Source: Thalassia testudinum
Lineage: Eukaryota > Streptophyta > Magnoliopsida > Alismatales > Hydrocharitaceae
Reading direction: 5' to 3'
Assembly: GCA_037157565.1 (NCBI GenBank)
Contig: JAZHRO010000002.1
Coordinates: forward strand, 78,728,001 to 78,792,000
DNA length: 64,000 nucleotides
In this document: piece by piece, positions 36,159-48,199 of the stretch
Numbering within the stretch: position 1 is the stretch's first letter
Layout of the letters: every line of letters begins with the position of its first letter
Made by a program: the position numbers and the translations under genes
Notes under the pieces: generated by a model
Database searches by the model: none
What the model saw: the letters and a program-made list of their open reading frames with translations, nothing else
Told to the model about the DNA's origin: nothing

Positions 36159-38860
36159 TGAAAACGTCGGTTTTATATTTGTTATAACGTTGTAGTAAAG
36201 CCGGTTGTTACCAACGTTTCATATATAAATTTTTTTACTCGGAAAAATGAAAGAGTTCCCGAGGTCGAACTCAGGGAGCAAGTTGTATTCTAGAGATATA
36301 CATGTTTCTTTTACAAAATAAAGAGAGAGGGAAAGAATTTGTTGTGATGTTCTTCTTTCTTTCTCTTTCTTCAGATCTCCTTCTTCTTCTTCCTTGGTTT
36401 CTGCTACGGTGATAATCTTCTTCTGCAATCGTGGTGACCCTCTCTCTTTTCCCTTCTTTTTTTTCTTTATGGCTGTAGAGCTTCTGCCTTCAGCTACTAA
36501 GTCTTTCCTTCTTCTTCTTCTGCTTCGGCCGTTGCTCTTCTTTCTTCTTCAGCCTGCCTTCTTTCCTGCTCGGGCTGCTGTCTTTCCGTCGTCTGACCCG
36601 GTGCTTCGACGACTTAACTGAGCATTTGCTACAGTGCAGCTCCTTCTTCTTCGGCCTGCACTTCTTCCGCGGGTCTTCTTCTTCTTCTTTGGCCTGCACA
36701 CTTCAGAGTTTCTTTTCGTCAAGAGGCAAAACCTACTCTACCCCCCCCCCCCCCCGCGTCTCTCTTTCTCTCTGAAACCACTCTTGGGAAAGCTCTCCCA
36801 GAGCTACCGGGTAATCGGGTTCGGGTCAGGCCCGGGTCCAGGCCCACCGGCATGCGTGGTGGGCGAGGAGTGCAGGTCAGTCTAATCGGGTCGGGCCAGG
36901 TCCGCGGAGCGTGGTCACGGACGAGGCCGGGTCGGGTGAGAGGGACCTCACCCCGTGGTCAGGAGGCAGACAGCATAAGGCACTTTTTGCCTTTATGCGT
37001 CTGCGTGCCTCCGAGAAGTTCCGAGGTGGGACTAAATGTCCCACCCCAATTGAGCGCCCGCCGCGGAGGGAGCAGTGTGCGATCGTGTCTTCACGCGCGG
37101 CTTTCGCCCCGTCTGTGAGCCTGGGACGTTTCGCGGAGACTCCCTGCGCAACCTGGGAGTCGAACCTGGGCGAAGGCGTGCCTGCAGCTGCAGGTGAAGG
37201 AGCTCTGCCTGCTCAGTAATGGCGACGGCGGGCGAGTCACCTGGTCACAGAAGAACGGCCTCTCGGCCAAATCAGACAGGCGGGGGACCTTCGCCGTGGC
37301 ACGGCGAAGGTGGTCAGGGGGTCTACAGGGGGCGAGATGGAGCTAACAGGTCGTCCTAGGTCAAACTGTGAGCGAAGAAGTGGGTGTGTTCGGTGGATCT
37401 GCAGAGGGTGTTTGGTGGGAAGTGGAGGGGCGGAAGAGGATCAGGGTGAGGAGGCGGAGGTTCTGCGGTGGTCGGCGAGCCGTGTGGGTCGCTGAGGTGA
37501 TGGGAGCGGCTCGCCGGAGGGTGGTCGGAGGCGGAGAGGATGAGGGTGAACAGGAGCGGTCGAGGGTTTAATTGACTAAATTGAAAGCGGGGAAAGAAAG
37601 AGGAGAAGAAGGGGAGTAGTTCTAACTTAACTGCAGGGACGAAGGGGGAGGAACAGGGCGACAGTCGTATCGACTGTCGCCGGAGAAGACGATGCTCAGG
37701 GAGAGGGGCGGCGGCGAGCAGAGAGCCGGAGAGGTGCCAGCTGGGTGCGGCGTGGCGCGGGAAGAGCAGGGGAGGAAGTCTCTGCTGCTGGTATTGCGGC
37801 AGAGCGAAGAGGTGGAGGGGGAGTAAGCCGCCGGAGCTGGTGAGCGTCTGCCGGAGGAAGAAGAGAAGAAAGCTGGGGGTTTTCTCCGTCAGATCCAGGC
37901 TGCCCTGGTCGGTGGAGCAGCGGGGGGTATTTATAGGGATGAAACAGGGAGGGAGGCGGAGGGAGACGACGTGTCTCCCTCGCCGGAGGGTGGTCGGAAT
38001 ACGAACCCATACCGTCCGTGCGTTCGCACGGCCGGTATGGTGGGCTACAATGACCAGGGGGGTGCCCCTGCGACGGTTGACGACGCAGGGCACCCCCGGT
38101 ATACATGCCAGGTCCTCCACCTCACCCTGCGCGGCGCCATGCTCCGCGCAAGGTCGCCGGAGCATGGTGCTGGCAGGGTTTTGCAGGAGGGACCTGATTG
38201 CAAAGAACGAAGGAGAGTTAGGGGCCAAAATGCGAGGGTTCAAAAGTTGAGGGCCAAAGAGTAAATATATGAGGACCAAAGTGTAAAGTCGGTCAAGGAG
38301 GTTTCTTCTTAGGCTCAAGTTTTTATACATGACTAATTAGGACCTAAGGACTCTGATGGTAAATTTCATTTTCATATTAAACCTTGTTTGACCGGTCAAT
38401 TTGCGTAAAGACCCAAATTAAGTTATTAATTGGGCATGGTTCTCAATGTAGGTCAAAATGGGTTCTAAAGGCCAAATTGAAGGTTCTAAACCCTAGAGAT
38501 TATTTTTCTATGAATTTTAGAGGGTTTATTCTATTTTTACTTTGCCCCGAACCTTGTGAATTGAAGCGGGTTGTTTTAGGGTTACAGGTTATCATTTGGT
38601 TCCTTGGAAGTGCTGTAGCCCTTGCTAGATCATCTCATCCCACTTTTATTCTTATTAAGCTGTTTTGACCTGTGTCTGGGCCCTGAATTACCCTGTATGC
38701 AGATTATACTGGTAAAATTGCACTTTTACCCCTTATGACTGGTTTTCTTCTCAAACTCAGAATTCTCTGAGTTAAGCCTTTCCTTGAGATATGTAGGAGC
38801 TTTTATCCTTTGTATTGGGTCAAAATGAGCTAGTTATGGCTCATGATGAGGTTCTCATCA
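36159..38860 (-). repeat. element D 5' LTR (right copy)
   Basis: 2702 bp and nearly identical to the left copy. TATA on the - strand at 37928-37935, palindrome at 38018-38029, CCTTCGCCGT hairpin at 37288-37310, U5 motif at 36259-36281, C-run of 15 at 36741-36755. This copy would drive transcription of D. Confidence 0.95.
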
Positions 38861-38865
38861 GTAAG
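38861..38865. repeat. 5-bp target duplication of element D, right
   Basis: GTAAG, identical to 25261-25265. The sequence of the C LTR resumes here with CACAGGGGTGAGG. Confidence 0.95.
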
Positions 38866-39597
38866 CACAGGGGTGAGGTCCCTCACTGACCCCACCCGCC
38901 TCGTCCGCGGCCTGACCACGCGGACCTGGCGGATCCGACCCGACCTAGACCTACGCACTCCTCGCGCATCACACACCTGCAGGTGCGCCTGGTCCCGGGT
39001 ACGATCCGACCCGATTGATACTGTGGCTCTGGTAGAGCGGTTAGAGTGAATTGCTTGAGAGAGAGACACGCGCGGGTAGAGGGAGAAGGGTTAGGTTTTG
39101 TTCCCTGTGCAGGCAGGCTGATTGCAGGAGAAGGACTTGGCCGCTGCAGAAGAAGGAGAAGCAAGACAAAGAAGAAGAAGAAGGCAACGAAGAAAGGAGA
39201 AGCAAGACAGAAGAAGAAGAAAGAAAGAAGTCTTCGCAGGAGAAGAAGGAAAGCAGAAAGGTTAGAAGTCTTCGCAGGAGAAGAAGAAGAAGGACAAGGG
39301 AAGATTGCAAAGAGATCCGAAAGGCAAAGCAGAAGAAGAAAAAGAGAAAGAAAGATCACATTTAAGACGTCTGATACATAAATCAGACGTCTAATTCTAT
39401 TTTTTTTACATCTTTCTTGAAAACTCTTTGAATCAATTATATTTGCATTTAACAGTTGTATTCTTGGGTTTTACAAAGTACTGAGTTTGCTCCCTGTGTT
39501 CGACCTCGAATACTCTAGTTGTTCGAGTAATAAAATTATTTGTTTAAACGTTTTGTCGGTTCTACTGCAATGTAATACGCCTTTAAATCCGCACAGA
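38866..39597 (+). repeat. element C 3' LTR, right part (3' end missing)
   Basis: Continues the C LTR from CACAGGGG to AATCCGCACAGA. The 5' LTR continues with a further 13 bases (AACGTTGACAACA) that are absent here. The 259-bp duplication starts at once. It contains the purine tract (about 39130-39350) and the U5 motif (39487-39509). Confidence 0.95.
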
Positions 39598-39856
39598 CCA
39601 CACACCCGAGAAATACCTGGGTAGCTAGGAAGGGAGAGCCCCACAAAGAACCCTACACGGTAGAGCATCCCCACGGGTTATAGGGTTTCCCCCACCCAAC
39701 CTTCCTTGTCACTGCGGTTCCATGTAGACCGGAATGTATGGACTTATGACCTTAAGTCTGCCAATTTTATTCCTAATTTGTGCCTTGGAATTCACTTGAT
39801 TAGAAGTTGATTTTTTTTGTGACCTAATTTAGAGGTTGGTTGGCCTACAATGTAGG
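39598..39856. repeat. 259-bp direct duplication flanking element C, right copy
   Basis: Copy of 12187-12445 (one visible mismatch). After it the B leader continues uninterrupted with TCAACTTCACCTG. The junction to the C LTR at 39597/39598 shows no clear microhomology. Confidence 0.9.
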
Positions 39857-40554
39857 TCAACTTCACCTGACCTACCCTAAAGATGGCCAAATGAAATCTA
39901 GGTCAAGACCCAGAAATCACCCTGAATTGAATCTTAGGTTATTAGGTCCAAGATTTTAGGGTTCAAGTGAATTTAGAGACTGATTTTTAGGGTTTTCTTG
40001 ATTAGATCTTTTCAAACAGGGGCTTGGGTAGCATACAAATGCGGGAGAGTTTATTCTCTTTATGCAGCCAAAATGCAAGCTAACTCTTCAAAATTGTAGT
40101 GTTGAAACCCCATTTGGCTCTATTTCAAGTCTAATTTAATCGCAAAATGTTCACCTTGGGCTTTAAGCAAGAAGTGTGTTAGCCCAAGGTGATTTAGAAA
40201 TCAAGCGTAGTCCCTAGTAGGTACAGGAAATCAGGATAGGGAAAAGCTAATCAGAATCGCCTCAAGCTTCAATCAGATATGAAGAATTTTTTTCGCAAAT
40301 TAGGAAAGTTGCCTTTTTAATGAAAATTATTATAAAAATAAGGCAAGTAGTTCCGAATTGATTGTTTCCTTTTTATCTCTTCCAAGGATTAGGAGATTAG
40401 AGAAGAAGAGAGATTACCTGCCCTGGGAGTGGTTGTTTTGTGCAGAAGATCACCTTGTGAAGTACCTCGCAAAATCACAAGAAATCAAACAGGGCAAGTT
40501 AGTGCTCAAATATAATCAATTAAAACAAAGAATAGCGGTGAATTGCATGTTGCT
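39857..40554 (-). other. element B leader, right part
   Basis: Leader sequence of B between its primer site and the insertion point of C. A short ORF on the opposite strand (40358-40645) crosses the primer site and LTR edge and is not credible. No other feature seen. Confidence 0.6.
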
Positions 40555-40571
40555 CCCTGGCAACAGTGCCA
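40555..40571 (-). promoter_or_regulatory. decayed tRNA-Asp primer binding site, element B
   Basis: TGGCACTGTTGCCAGGG on the - strand, four bases from the right LTR. Three transitions separate it from the site in C, all C-to-T or G-to-A. Confidence 0.75.
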
Positions 40572-40574
40572 AAA

Positions 40575-43224
40575 TGTTGAAGCAATCTATCGAGGGTTTA
40601 TATTATTGTCGTCGTAGTTCAAATCCTCAATCGATCGAACAATAAATATAATTTATAACTCGAATATCTGTAAATGAAGTCCAAGGTCAAACACAGGGAA
40701 CAAATAGGAATTCACATGCTAATCTTCAATTAAAACATAAATGAGCACAGAAAATAAGCCAAGAATAATGAATTTCAATGAATAACCTCTACTCAAAATT
40801 GATGTTCAATGCATAACATGAGTATATCATGAGTTTAAGAGGACAAAAAGATATCTAAGATAAAATAATGGTGATTTAGATCACCAATTATTAGTCTTAA
40901 GCATATACATATCAATTACTCAATAAATCAAATAAATGCACAGTGCCTCAAATAATGCCACAATGTTTTCAACCAAGTCAAACGTCAGGTCTGATGACCT
41001 GATGACTTAACAACATGAGCACAGGGCTTCTTCTTCTTCACTTCTCTGCTTCTATTTCTCTTCTTAATTCCTCTTTAGCTTCTCTTCGTTAGGGTCACGA
41101 CGCTTCTCTATGACTAAGTGTTGGGAGATTGCCCTAAAGAGCAAAACCCCCTACCCCTCTCTCTCTTCTTCTCTTTCTCTCAAACCCAGAGCATTGTTGG
41201 ATCAGGTTACGGGTTATCAGGTCAAGGGTCTAGGTCTGCATGCATGCAGGTACGAACGAGGGTGCACGGGTGAAGGGGACCTCACCCCCGGCATCTGAGG
41301 CAATAAGCCTTAGGTACAAAACACATTTATGCGCCACTACGTGCCTTTCTCCCATTGATGTGGGACTAAATCAACCCCCCTTCCTTCGCACATCCAAGCA
41401 GCAGTAGCTGAAGGTGTCTTCGAGCAATTATCAAGCTGCAGCTACTGGGGCCTTTAATGGAGGACCTGGGGGAGCTCCTATGATGTATCTGCGTGACCTG
41501 GAGGTAGCATCCACTAAGAACATGGCCGTGTCGTGATGAACAAGCCGGAGACGATGGTGAAGGTGGCGGAGCTCTGGCCAAAAACCTAAAAGTAAGAAAA
41601 AGGCCTCATGGCCACATTAGAATACCTCAGGGGGATTGCCGACTGATGGCGGATGTGGTGGTGGCAGTTTTGTAGCGTGAGCGTGTACGTGGTGGTCAGA
41701 TGGAGGCGAGAAGGTGGTGCAGAAGATGGGTTGTTCGATGGTGGTTGTGAGCGGGCGATAGGGTGAAATAGGAGAGGGCCTTTTAAGTATGGAGGTCAGC
41801 GATGCTTTTGGGAGTTGTGGTGAGGCAAACGGTGGCATGTAGTGAGCTCTCGACCTCGTCGGAGCTCGATTGGAGTGAAGGAAGACGGAGGCCAAACGGC
41901 GTGAACGACGGTCGAAACGAGAGGAGAACGAGGGGGAAAGAGAGTAGAGAGAGGGAGAAAGCTAAGGGTTCTGAACTAATGGATGAAAAGGCAAGGACGG
42001 TGCTGGCTTTGATTGGCTAGCACGTAGGAAGGTGAAAACTCCAGTGGAGGTGCGACGAGGAAGAGGGAGATCTAGGAGCCCCTGAGTTGGTCGTCAAGGA
42101 GCGGACAAAGGAGGAGAGGAACATAGCACTCCCAATTTGGCCATTGGGAGACCATGGGACGACAGAGGGAGGAGCTCTCCAGAGCTAAGTCAGAGATGGC
42201 TAGGGAAGGAGTTTGAAGAGGGTATTTAGGTCAATACCTAGCTAAGGAGGTAAGGGAGTCGAGGCGAAGCTTATATAGAGCTTAGGACTTGCTGCAAATA
42301 AGGGAAGAACCTCAACAAGCTTTGAAATTTCAGGTGTAGAAATCCCTAAAATTTTGAAGGTTCATAATAGCTTTCGGCTTTGATTCCAAGTCCAAGAAGT
42401 TGCTTAGATGATCGGGAATCATCTGAGGAACACTCCTTCCAATTTTAGAGGAGATTGAAGGATTAGAGATCTTTCCTTAATTGAAGGTCGGCTGCTCGAT
42501 GGGTTTAGGAATTGGCTTGAAGGAAGGTGGTAGGTACCTTTGTATGAAGATGATGACAAAGCTGGGGGGCTTGATGCAAATATTTCAAAAGTTAAGGGCA
42601 TAAATGAGAGTAAAAGAGGTAGACTGGACCAAAATGCAAACTAGGTCAATATGATCTCTTATTAGGCCCAAATTTTTGTATAAACCTAATTTGGAGCCAA
42701 GGAATCTGATGGTGAAGTAAGATTTAGGCTTTTACCAAGTTTGATTGGGTAATTTATGCAAAAACCTAAATTAGGGCAATTGTATGTCTGAGACTCTATT
42801 TTAGATCAAAATAGGCTCTGATGGTCAAATCAAGGATGCCAAATCCTAGAGAATATTATTTTATGATTTTTAGAGGGTTTAGGTGAATTTTATCCTGACC
42901 AAAATCTCAGTTAAATTAAGCAGGTTTGTTTTTAGGTTTTCAGATATCCGTTAATTCTCGTAACGCATGAAAACTCGTTTCTATCTACACGAACCTTATT
43001 GTTAGACTTTAATGCATATTTGGCCTTTAATAAACCCCTGAGAAATCCCATGGTTGTTCTGCATTCACGATATGATGGTAAAATTATAGTTTAACCCTGG
43101 TTTCATGTTAAACTCTCAGAAAGGATGTAAGTGAATTACGATCCTTTTACGGTTATGTAGGAGCATTTATCAATGGATTATGACTAATTAAAGTTAGATA
43201 TGGGTGATGATGATGTTATCATCA
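40575..43224 (-). repeat. element B 5' LTR (right copy)
   Basis: About 2.65 kb from TGTTGAAGC to TTATCATCA. U5 motif at 40681-40703, TATA box on the - strand about 42270-42280, terminal palindrome at 43208-43224. Aligns with 5905-8543 at clearly lower identity than the LTR pairs of C or D. Confidence 0.85.
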
Positions 43225-46020
43225 GTGGAGGAGGCTAATAAGGGGTGAATTTCTTTAGGGATCTGATGAGGTGTGGCTTATCATAGCTAAAATGCCAAAG
43301 TTAAGCTAGAAACTAGGTCAAACATTATCTTATTAACATAATAAGTGGGTTAAGTGTGGGAATTAATGAAAATGACCTAAAACATCAAATTTGGATTAAA
43401 AATGCATAATTTGGTCAATTTATGAGATATTCTATTCATAAATACAAATTGATGACCCAATTGCTAATTGAACACATTTCTGAGTTCAAAAGTACAAATC
43501 AAGGGAGAAATTAACTTCTAAGATGTTCAATTAAGCTTAAATAAAAATCTCATAGCATTTAGACATCATTAGGACCTTGCATTTAAAGTCTTACATTTAG
43601 GTCCTCATTCCATAACATTTCCTTACATATAAAACCCTCAAGGGCCTCTTTGCAAGATGTTAGGGACCGCATTACATTACTTTCAACCACTTATGGATTT
43701 CTTGTGCAAAATTCCTACCATTTCAATATAAGGTCTTTGGTGCAATTGCACCAAAAGTCCTACGTCTCTCTCCTTCAGCTACTCTTCATGAAGAACACAA
43801 TCAACCCTAGCCATTCATTTTTGCTCCATCGATTCAATGGCTGATCTGCCTCCAATCATCGCATGCCTACATGCAAAGCTCCATCACCTGCTCAAGATCT
43901 GATCTAATAGTACATTTTCATTCTATAACTTCCCGCACATCATCTCATCCCATCGTCCAAGCCCTATTCAACTAATCTCACTGCACGGTGACCACAACCA
44001 CTTAGTCACTCCCCTAATCTCACGCGACCCCTATCAGCCCCCTCCTACATTTCTCAAGCTGATCATTCACTCCCTCTAGCCTTCTTCCCCAACTTCTTTA
44101 GCGCCATTACTACTACGATGGAGCTTCATCTTCTTCGATCTTCCACTTTGCTAGGGATGACGTATGCCTGAGGACATCCCTAAGCTCCTTTAGAGGGCTT
44201 TCACTCAGCTGGAGTCCTCTTCCTCCATTCTTCCTCTTCATCCACTAGGTGGAGACCCATAGATCCCTTTCTTCCAATTAGATTAGGTTTTATATGCTTT
44301 CTTAGTGTAGGTTACTGCTTTGTTAGCTTAGTTTAGGTCAGTTAGAGTAGCAATTTATCAGTGATTTGATTTGAATTAGTTTAGATTAGGAGTAGATTAG
44401 ATTAGATTCGAATTTTCCCTCTCCGATCAATTTAGATTGGAGAGGTGTTTTATCACCATCGTTTCGACTCATTGATCTTCCTTTATGCTTCATAATCCGC
44501 ATTCTACTGATTTCCCTCATAATTTAATTCATAATCCACCCCATCCACCCAAGCATGTCTAGATCCAAAGTTTGTGGACTTCATAATCTAGATAGTGCTC
44601 AAATCCACATGGGGGTCATCTCATTCACTCCATATGTTCACAAGGACCCCAATCTCGATTTAATTTCACCGATTCATTCGATTCTTTCAGATTTGGATTT
44701 CACACCCAATCTTGAGAGTTGGTGTTAAAACGGATTCAATCTAGCAATTCTAGTTTTGTTTTGCTTAATTAGGTGTATTGCAAGGATTCTAATGTGCTTT
44801 AATTTAGATTTTATTTATAGATGAGCAAATGCCCAATTTAAGCCTTGTTTTGGGTAGTTTAGCCAAGGAGAATTAGTGGTGATTTAAGGACAAAATGATG
44901 ACCCAATGGACTTGAGAGAATCATTAGATCATCCTAAACACAAATTAATGGTGTGTAGGATGATCAAGTGATCAGTTCACTTAAGTGAATTTAAAAGAAA
45001 AGCCCAATTTGGACAACATCTTGATCTTAGAAAAAAAAATGAATTCAATTTGATTTCAAATGTTTGAATGAGCTTTTAAAGACTTCTATGTAGGTTTTAA
45101 TCCATGATGCAAATTAGTTTGATGCCTAGTTTGATCTGTTACCTTTACATTGTCTATAATGTAAGGTAATGGATAAACTAGAGTTCTTAAGGTTTTTAAG
45201 GATTTGGAATGTGTACATTGTTTTTAATGATTTCAGACCTTCAAAAGGGTGTTGGGCTTATATTAGATTTGAGCATAAGTACTGATTTGATGATGAAATG
45301 GCTTGTTAAGATTTTATTGAAATCAGATTTTTTTTTAGATTTGAGTTGGATTTCTTGAGCACAAGATCAGACCAATTAGGTCTGATTTCACCATCAATGA
45401 TAGTAGCAATGGTTGCTCGATTAGGCAACATGAGTTGCTGATTGATATAATGTAGCAGCAAAAGCAGCATCAATAGCAGTATGACCTACTGTACAAGTGG
45501 CAGCAACTGGATATGGGTTGCTCTTTTAGAAATTCTTTGAGTTGCCTGATGATATACTGTTAGGATATTTTGTATTAAGCATTCCTGTACTATGGAGGTT
45601 TTAATTGGGACTGAAATATGCTTGAAAATCATTTTAGAACCCCTTTGCCAGAAATTTGAGAGCTACTAACTATTTAGAATCAAATTTGATATGATTCAAT
45701 GTTTAATTCATGCTTTAGAGTTTGAAGATGTTTCAACTAATATATGAAAGTATACAAAGCCCTATCTCTATTTTCCAACACCTTGAATGACTTTCTGAGG
45801 CTTAACTTCATGGTATAACTTTCTACAAAGCCTTTTATCAGCAACATTTAAGTGGTTAATTGTCCAATAGGGAGATTTGATGAAATTTGAGGATAAAAAT
45901 CACATTGATTGATCAGACATGCTACATAACGTGTGCTAAGTGTTTTTGAATGTTTGAACTTCATTTCCAGCACATAGAATTGATATCATGGCTTGAGTTC
46001 ACTTACATCCCTCCCAAGCC
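43225..46020. other. unclassified non-coding sequence
   Basis: No coding region or known element recognised. 43262-43680 resembles U3-type AT-rich LTR sequence. 43740-44260 is C- and CT-rich. 44280-44450 is rich in TTAGATTAG. A degraded LTR with leader is possible but no termini were found. The flank at 43225 does not continue the LTR of A. Confidence 0.35.
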
Positions 46021-47090
46021 TCTTGTGTGCAAGATTGCAAATACATAAAAAATCATAAAAAATTGTAAAATAATAAAATACAAGCATCTTGAGTAGGATT
46101 ATATATATTTTTCGGTGTGTGTAAAGTTTCAAAGTATTCTGAACCCTCTAACTGAGAGAACATACTAATAGACGATTCAGTCGACTCTAAAACTTAATAA
46201 AAGAAACCAAATTTAAAAATATCAAAAAGAGTCACTCTCTCGTCATACCTCTATTAAAGATAAAAACATCATAAAAATCTAAAAAAACCAAAAATTCTAC
46301 AAAAATACCCTATATATAATATTTATACTTGTAAATATCAATAAATTCATGAGCTATATGTAAATACTACAATATATGTAAATAATGTACATAACTAAAT
46401 TATAAATGTATTATATAAATTTAAATAAATATTTAGGTTGAGTTATTGTATATATAACCTAATTATATGATTATCTATTAATTTAAAGTAGATTATATGT
46501 ATATAAAACCATGTAATTATAAATAAATATGTAAACATGCATATTTGTATCTATAACTGTAAAAACGTATTTAAGTAATTATTATATACTGTATTATACT
46601 TTTATATTTATTTATGTATGTATTTATTGTAGGTAATTAAGTTATTAAGTTAAATAGATAAATTATTAAGTTAAAATAAAATAAATTAGTAAGTTAACTT
46701 ATTACTGAAGTAACTTATGTTGTTTATTTGTATATAATAATTTTAAACATTTTCGACATATTTATAATATATTTATACTATATAATAGTATTTATACCTA
46801 AGTTATGTATATACCTAATAAAAATGAGCATATAATTGTATATAAATTAAAATAAAGGACTAAAAATAAATTAAAAATATGTAATAAATATTTTATTATG
46901 TATATTAACTAATTTATAGGTCAATTGAATAATTAATTTATTAATTTGTACATTAATTAAGTAATTAAGTTCTAATAAAGCTTGTAAAAATCATTAACTT
47001 TAAGTAATTTTTAAATATAATTATATAAGTTATTATCCTAAATTAACTACATAATTAAGTAGCCCTATGTAATGGCTTTCCAATCATATA
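46021..47090. other. extremely AT-rich spacer
   Basis: About 1 kb of almost pure A/T with many TATAAT, AATTAA and TTAAGTTA words and hardly any G or C. Stops in all frames. No gene seen; could act as a matrix-attachment or DNA-unwinding type region, which is only a guess. Confidence 0.5.
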
Positions 47091-47190
47091 TTTTATTTGG
47101 AGAAAAGAATTTAAATGGACACACATTCCAAGACTCAAATTGGTCTCACCAGGCGTGTTTCAACATGTTTTGCATAGCAGATTTCATCTC

Positions 47191-47221
47191 AGCTTTGTGC
47201 CACATCGTGTGGCACAAAGCT
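47191..47221. repeat. perfect 14-bp inverted repeat
   Basis: AGCTTTGTGCCACA, loop TCG, TGTGGCACAAAGCT. It stands out as GC-richer sequence next to the AT-rich spacer. A second imperfect pair follows at about 47246-47277 (CAGCACTGA with TCAATGCTG). Confidence 0.7.
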
Positions 47222-48190
47222 CTCGCAGCCACATATTAGCCTCAGCACTGATGACCCTCTCGGTTGTCAATGCTGGGCACACATGATCATACAGGTTCCT
47301 TGATTTACGTGCAAGCCTGTGTGCATGTGTGCGTGTATGGGCATGTGGTTGTGGGCCTGAATGGGTCTAAAAATGCAATCAAATACAGTAATAAGAAACT
47401 AGGGCCTAGGCCTAGTAGTGATTTGATTCGGCCCATAAAGAGCTATTGATCCTGCGAATGGCTTGGGCCTACCCATTAATAAAATTTTATAAAGTGAGAG
47501 TTAACTGAAGGGTAAGTTAACGTGAGAAAAATTAAGTGTTGAGTATTTTGACTATTACATGTATATAAGTTAGTGTGTGTGTGTGTTAGTGATTAAATAA
47601 GTTAAGAGTATGTATATATATATATATGTAAGTAGTGTAAAGTATATATGTATATAAGTATAGTATAAGTGTATAGTATATGTATATACTTAGTATGTAA
47701 GTATATGTATATGTTTTACCTTTTGTGTACGTATGTTTTAAGGTTTTTAGCGACATTTACATATGTCACTGTATATATATTATCTGCCACTATAGATGTT
47801 AGTACATGTTAGTATAGCATAATTTAGTATATTTAGCTAGTATTTTTGTGCCTCTATTTAGGCATTGGCTAGTATAGTTGTAATAACTAACATAGAGTAG
47901 TTTTGATTAGTTTCGATGCCTGCTTCACTGTAAATATGTTTGAGGCATTATAGTTAGGATTAACTGATGCATTTTGTAAATAATTAACGGATTCATTCAT
48001 TCATGATTCATTTGTAAATAGACTTGATGTTTTTGGAATAAATAGCATTTTTGGATAATAAAGAGTGATGTATATCAATAACTACTTCCTAGTGAACGAC
48101 ATAGAATAAACTAGTAAAAATTATGTAAATAAATAAAATGATTGAACATTCGTTTGGATTATGACACTATACTACAATAACGATGACTAA
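47222..48190. other. non-coding sequence with TG/TA microsatellites
   Basis: GTGTGT run at about 47573-47588, TATATA run at about 47614-47630, then repeated TATATGTA words to 47720. TTTTTAGCGACAT to ATGTCACTG at 47744-47771 resembles hairpin motifs in the nearby LTRs. No gene supported. Confidence 0.5.
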
Positions 48191-48199
48191 TTAACTAGT

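Larger units (their letters stand above)
25266..38860 (-). mobile_element. element D: young Athila-like Ty3/gypsy retrotransposon
   Basis: Complete element of 13,595 bp on the - strand: 3' LTR 25266-27968, 3' noncoding region, gag-pol 35230 to 29532, leader, tRNA-Asp primer site 36138-36154, and 5' LTR 36159-38860. The GTAAG duplication is perfect. The two LTRs show only about a dozen to fifteen substitutions plus a C-run length change in 2.7 kb, so the insertion is recent. It lies inside the 3' LTR of C. Confidence 0.95.
12446..39597 (+). mobile_element. element C: Athila-like Ty3/gypsy retrotransposon (interrupted by D)
   Basis: Near-complete element on the + strand: 5' LTR (12446-15093), tRNA-Asp primer site (15097-15113), leader, a single gag-pol frame (16064-21760) with one nonsense change, 3' noncoding region with PPT (23350-23361), and a 3' LTR split by element D into 23362-25265 and 38866-39597. 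The 3' LTR stops about 13 bases short of the 5' LTR end. The LTRs differ by roughly 1 per cent by eye, so C is younger than B and older than D. It is inserted in the leader of B. Confidence 0.9.
5905..43224 (-). mobile_element. element B: non-autonomous Athila-like LTR retrotransposon (interrupted)
   Basis: Two LTRs in the same orientation (5905-8543 and 40575-43224) bound this element. A decayed tRNA-Asp primer site lies inside the right LTR, so the sense strand is -. Without the nested elements C and D the interior is only about 4.6 kb (8544-12445 plus 39857-40574) and has no gag, protease, RT, RNase H or integrase. It carries a leader like those of C and D, one long acidic ORF and the family 3' region. 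This fits a non-autonomous element mobilised by proteins of its relatives. The two outer flanks do not show a matching 5-bp duplication: CAAAA or a neighbouring word on the left, GTGGA on the right. Confidence 0.75.

Noticed and set aside
43225..44450. Promoter and 5' untranslated region of a host gene (C-rich, CT-rich)
   Set aside because: No coding exon with splice sites could be followed downstream, and the composition resembles LTR U3/R sequence.
47573..47630. Possible centromeric or telomeric repeat
   Set aside because: Simple TG and TA dinucleotide runs of short length; no telomere-type TTTAGGG array or satellite monomer.
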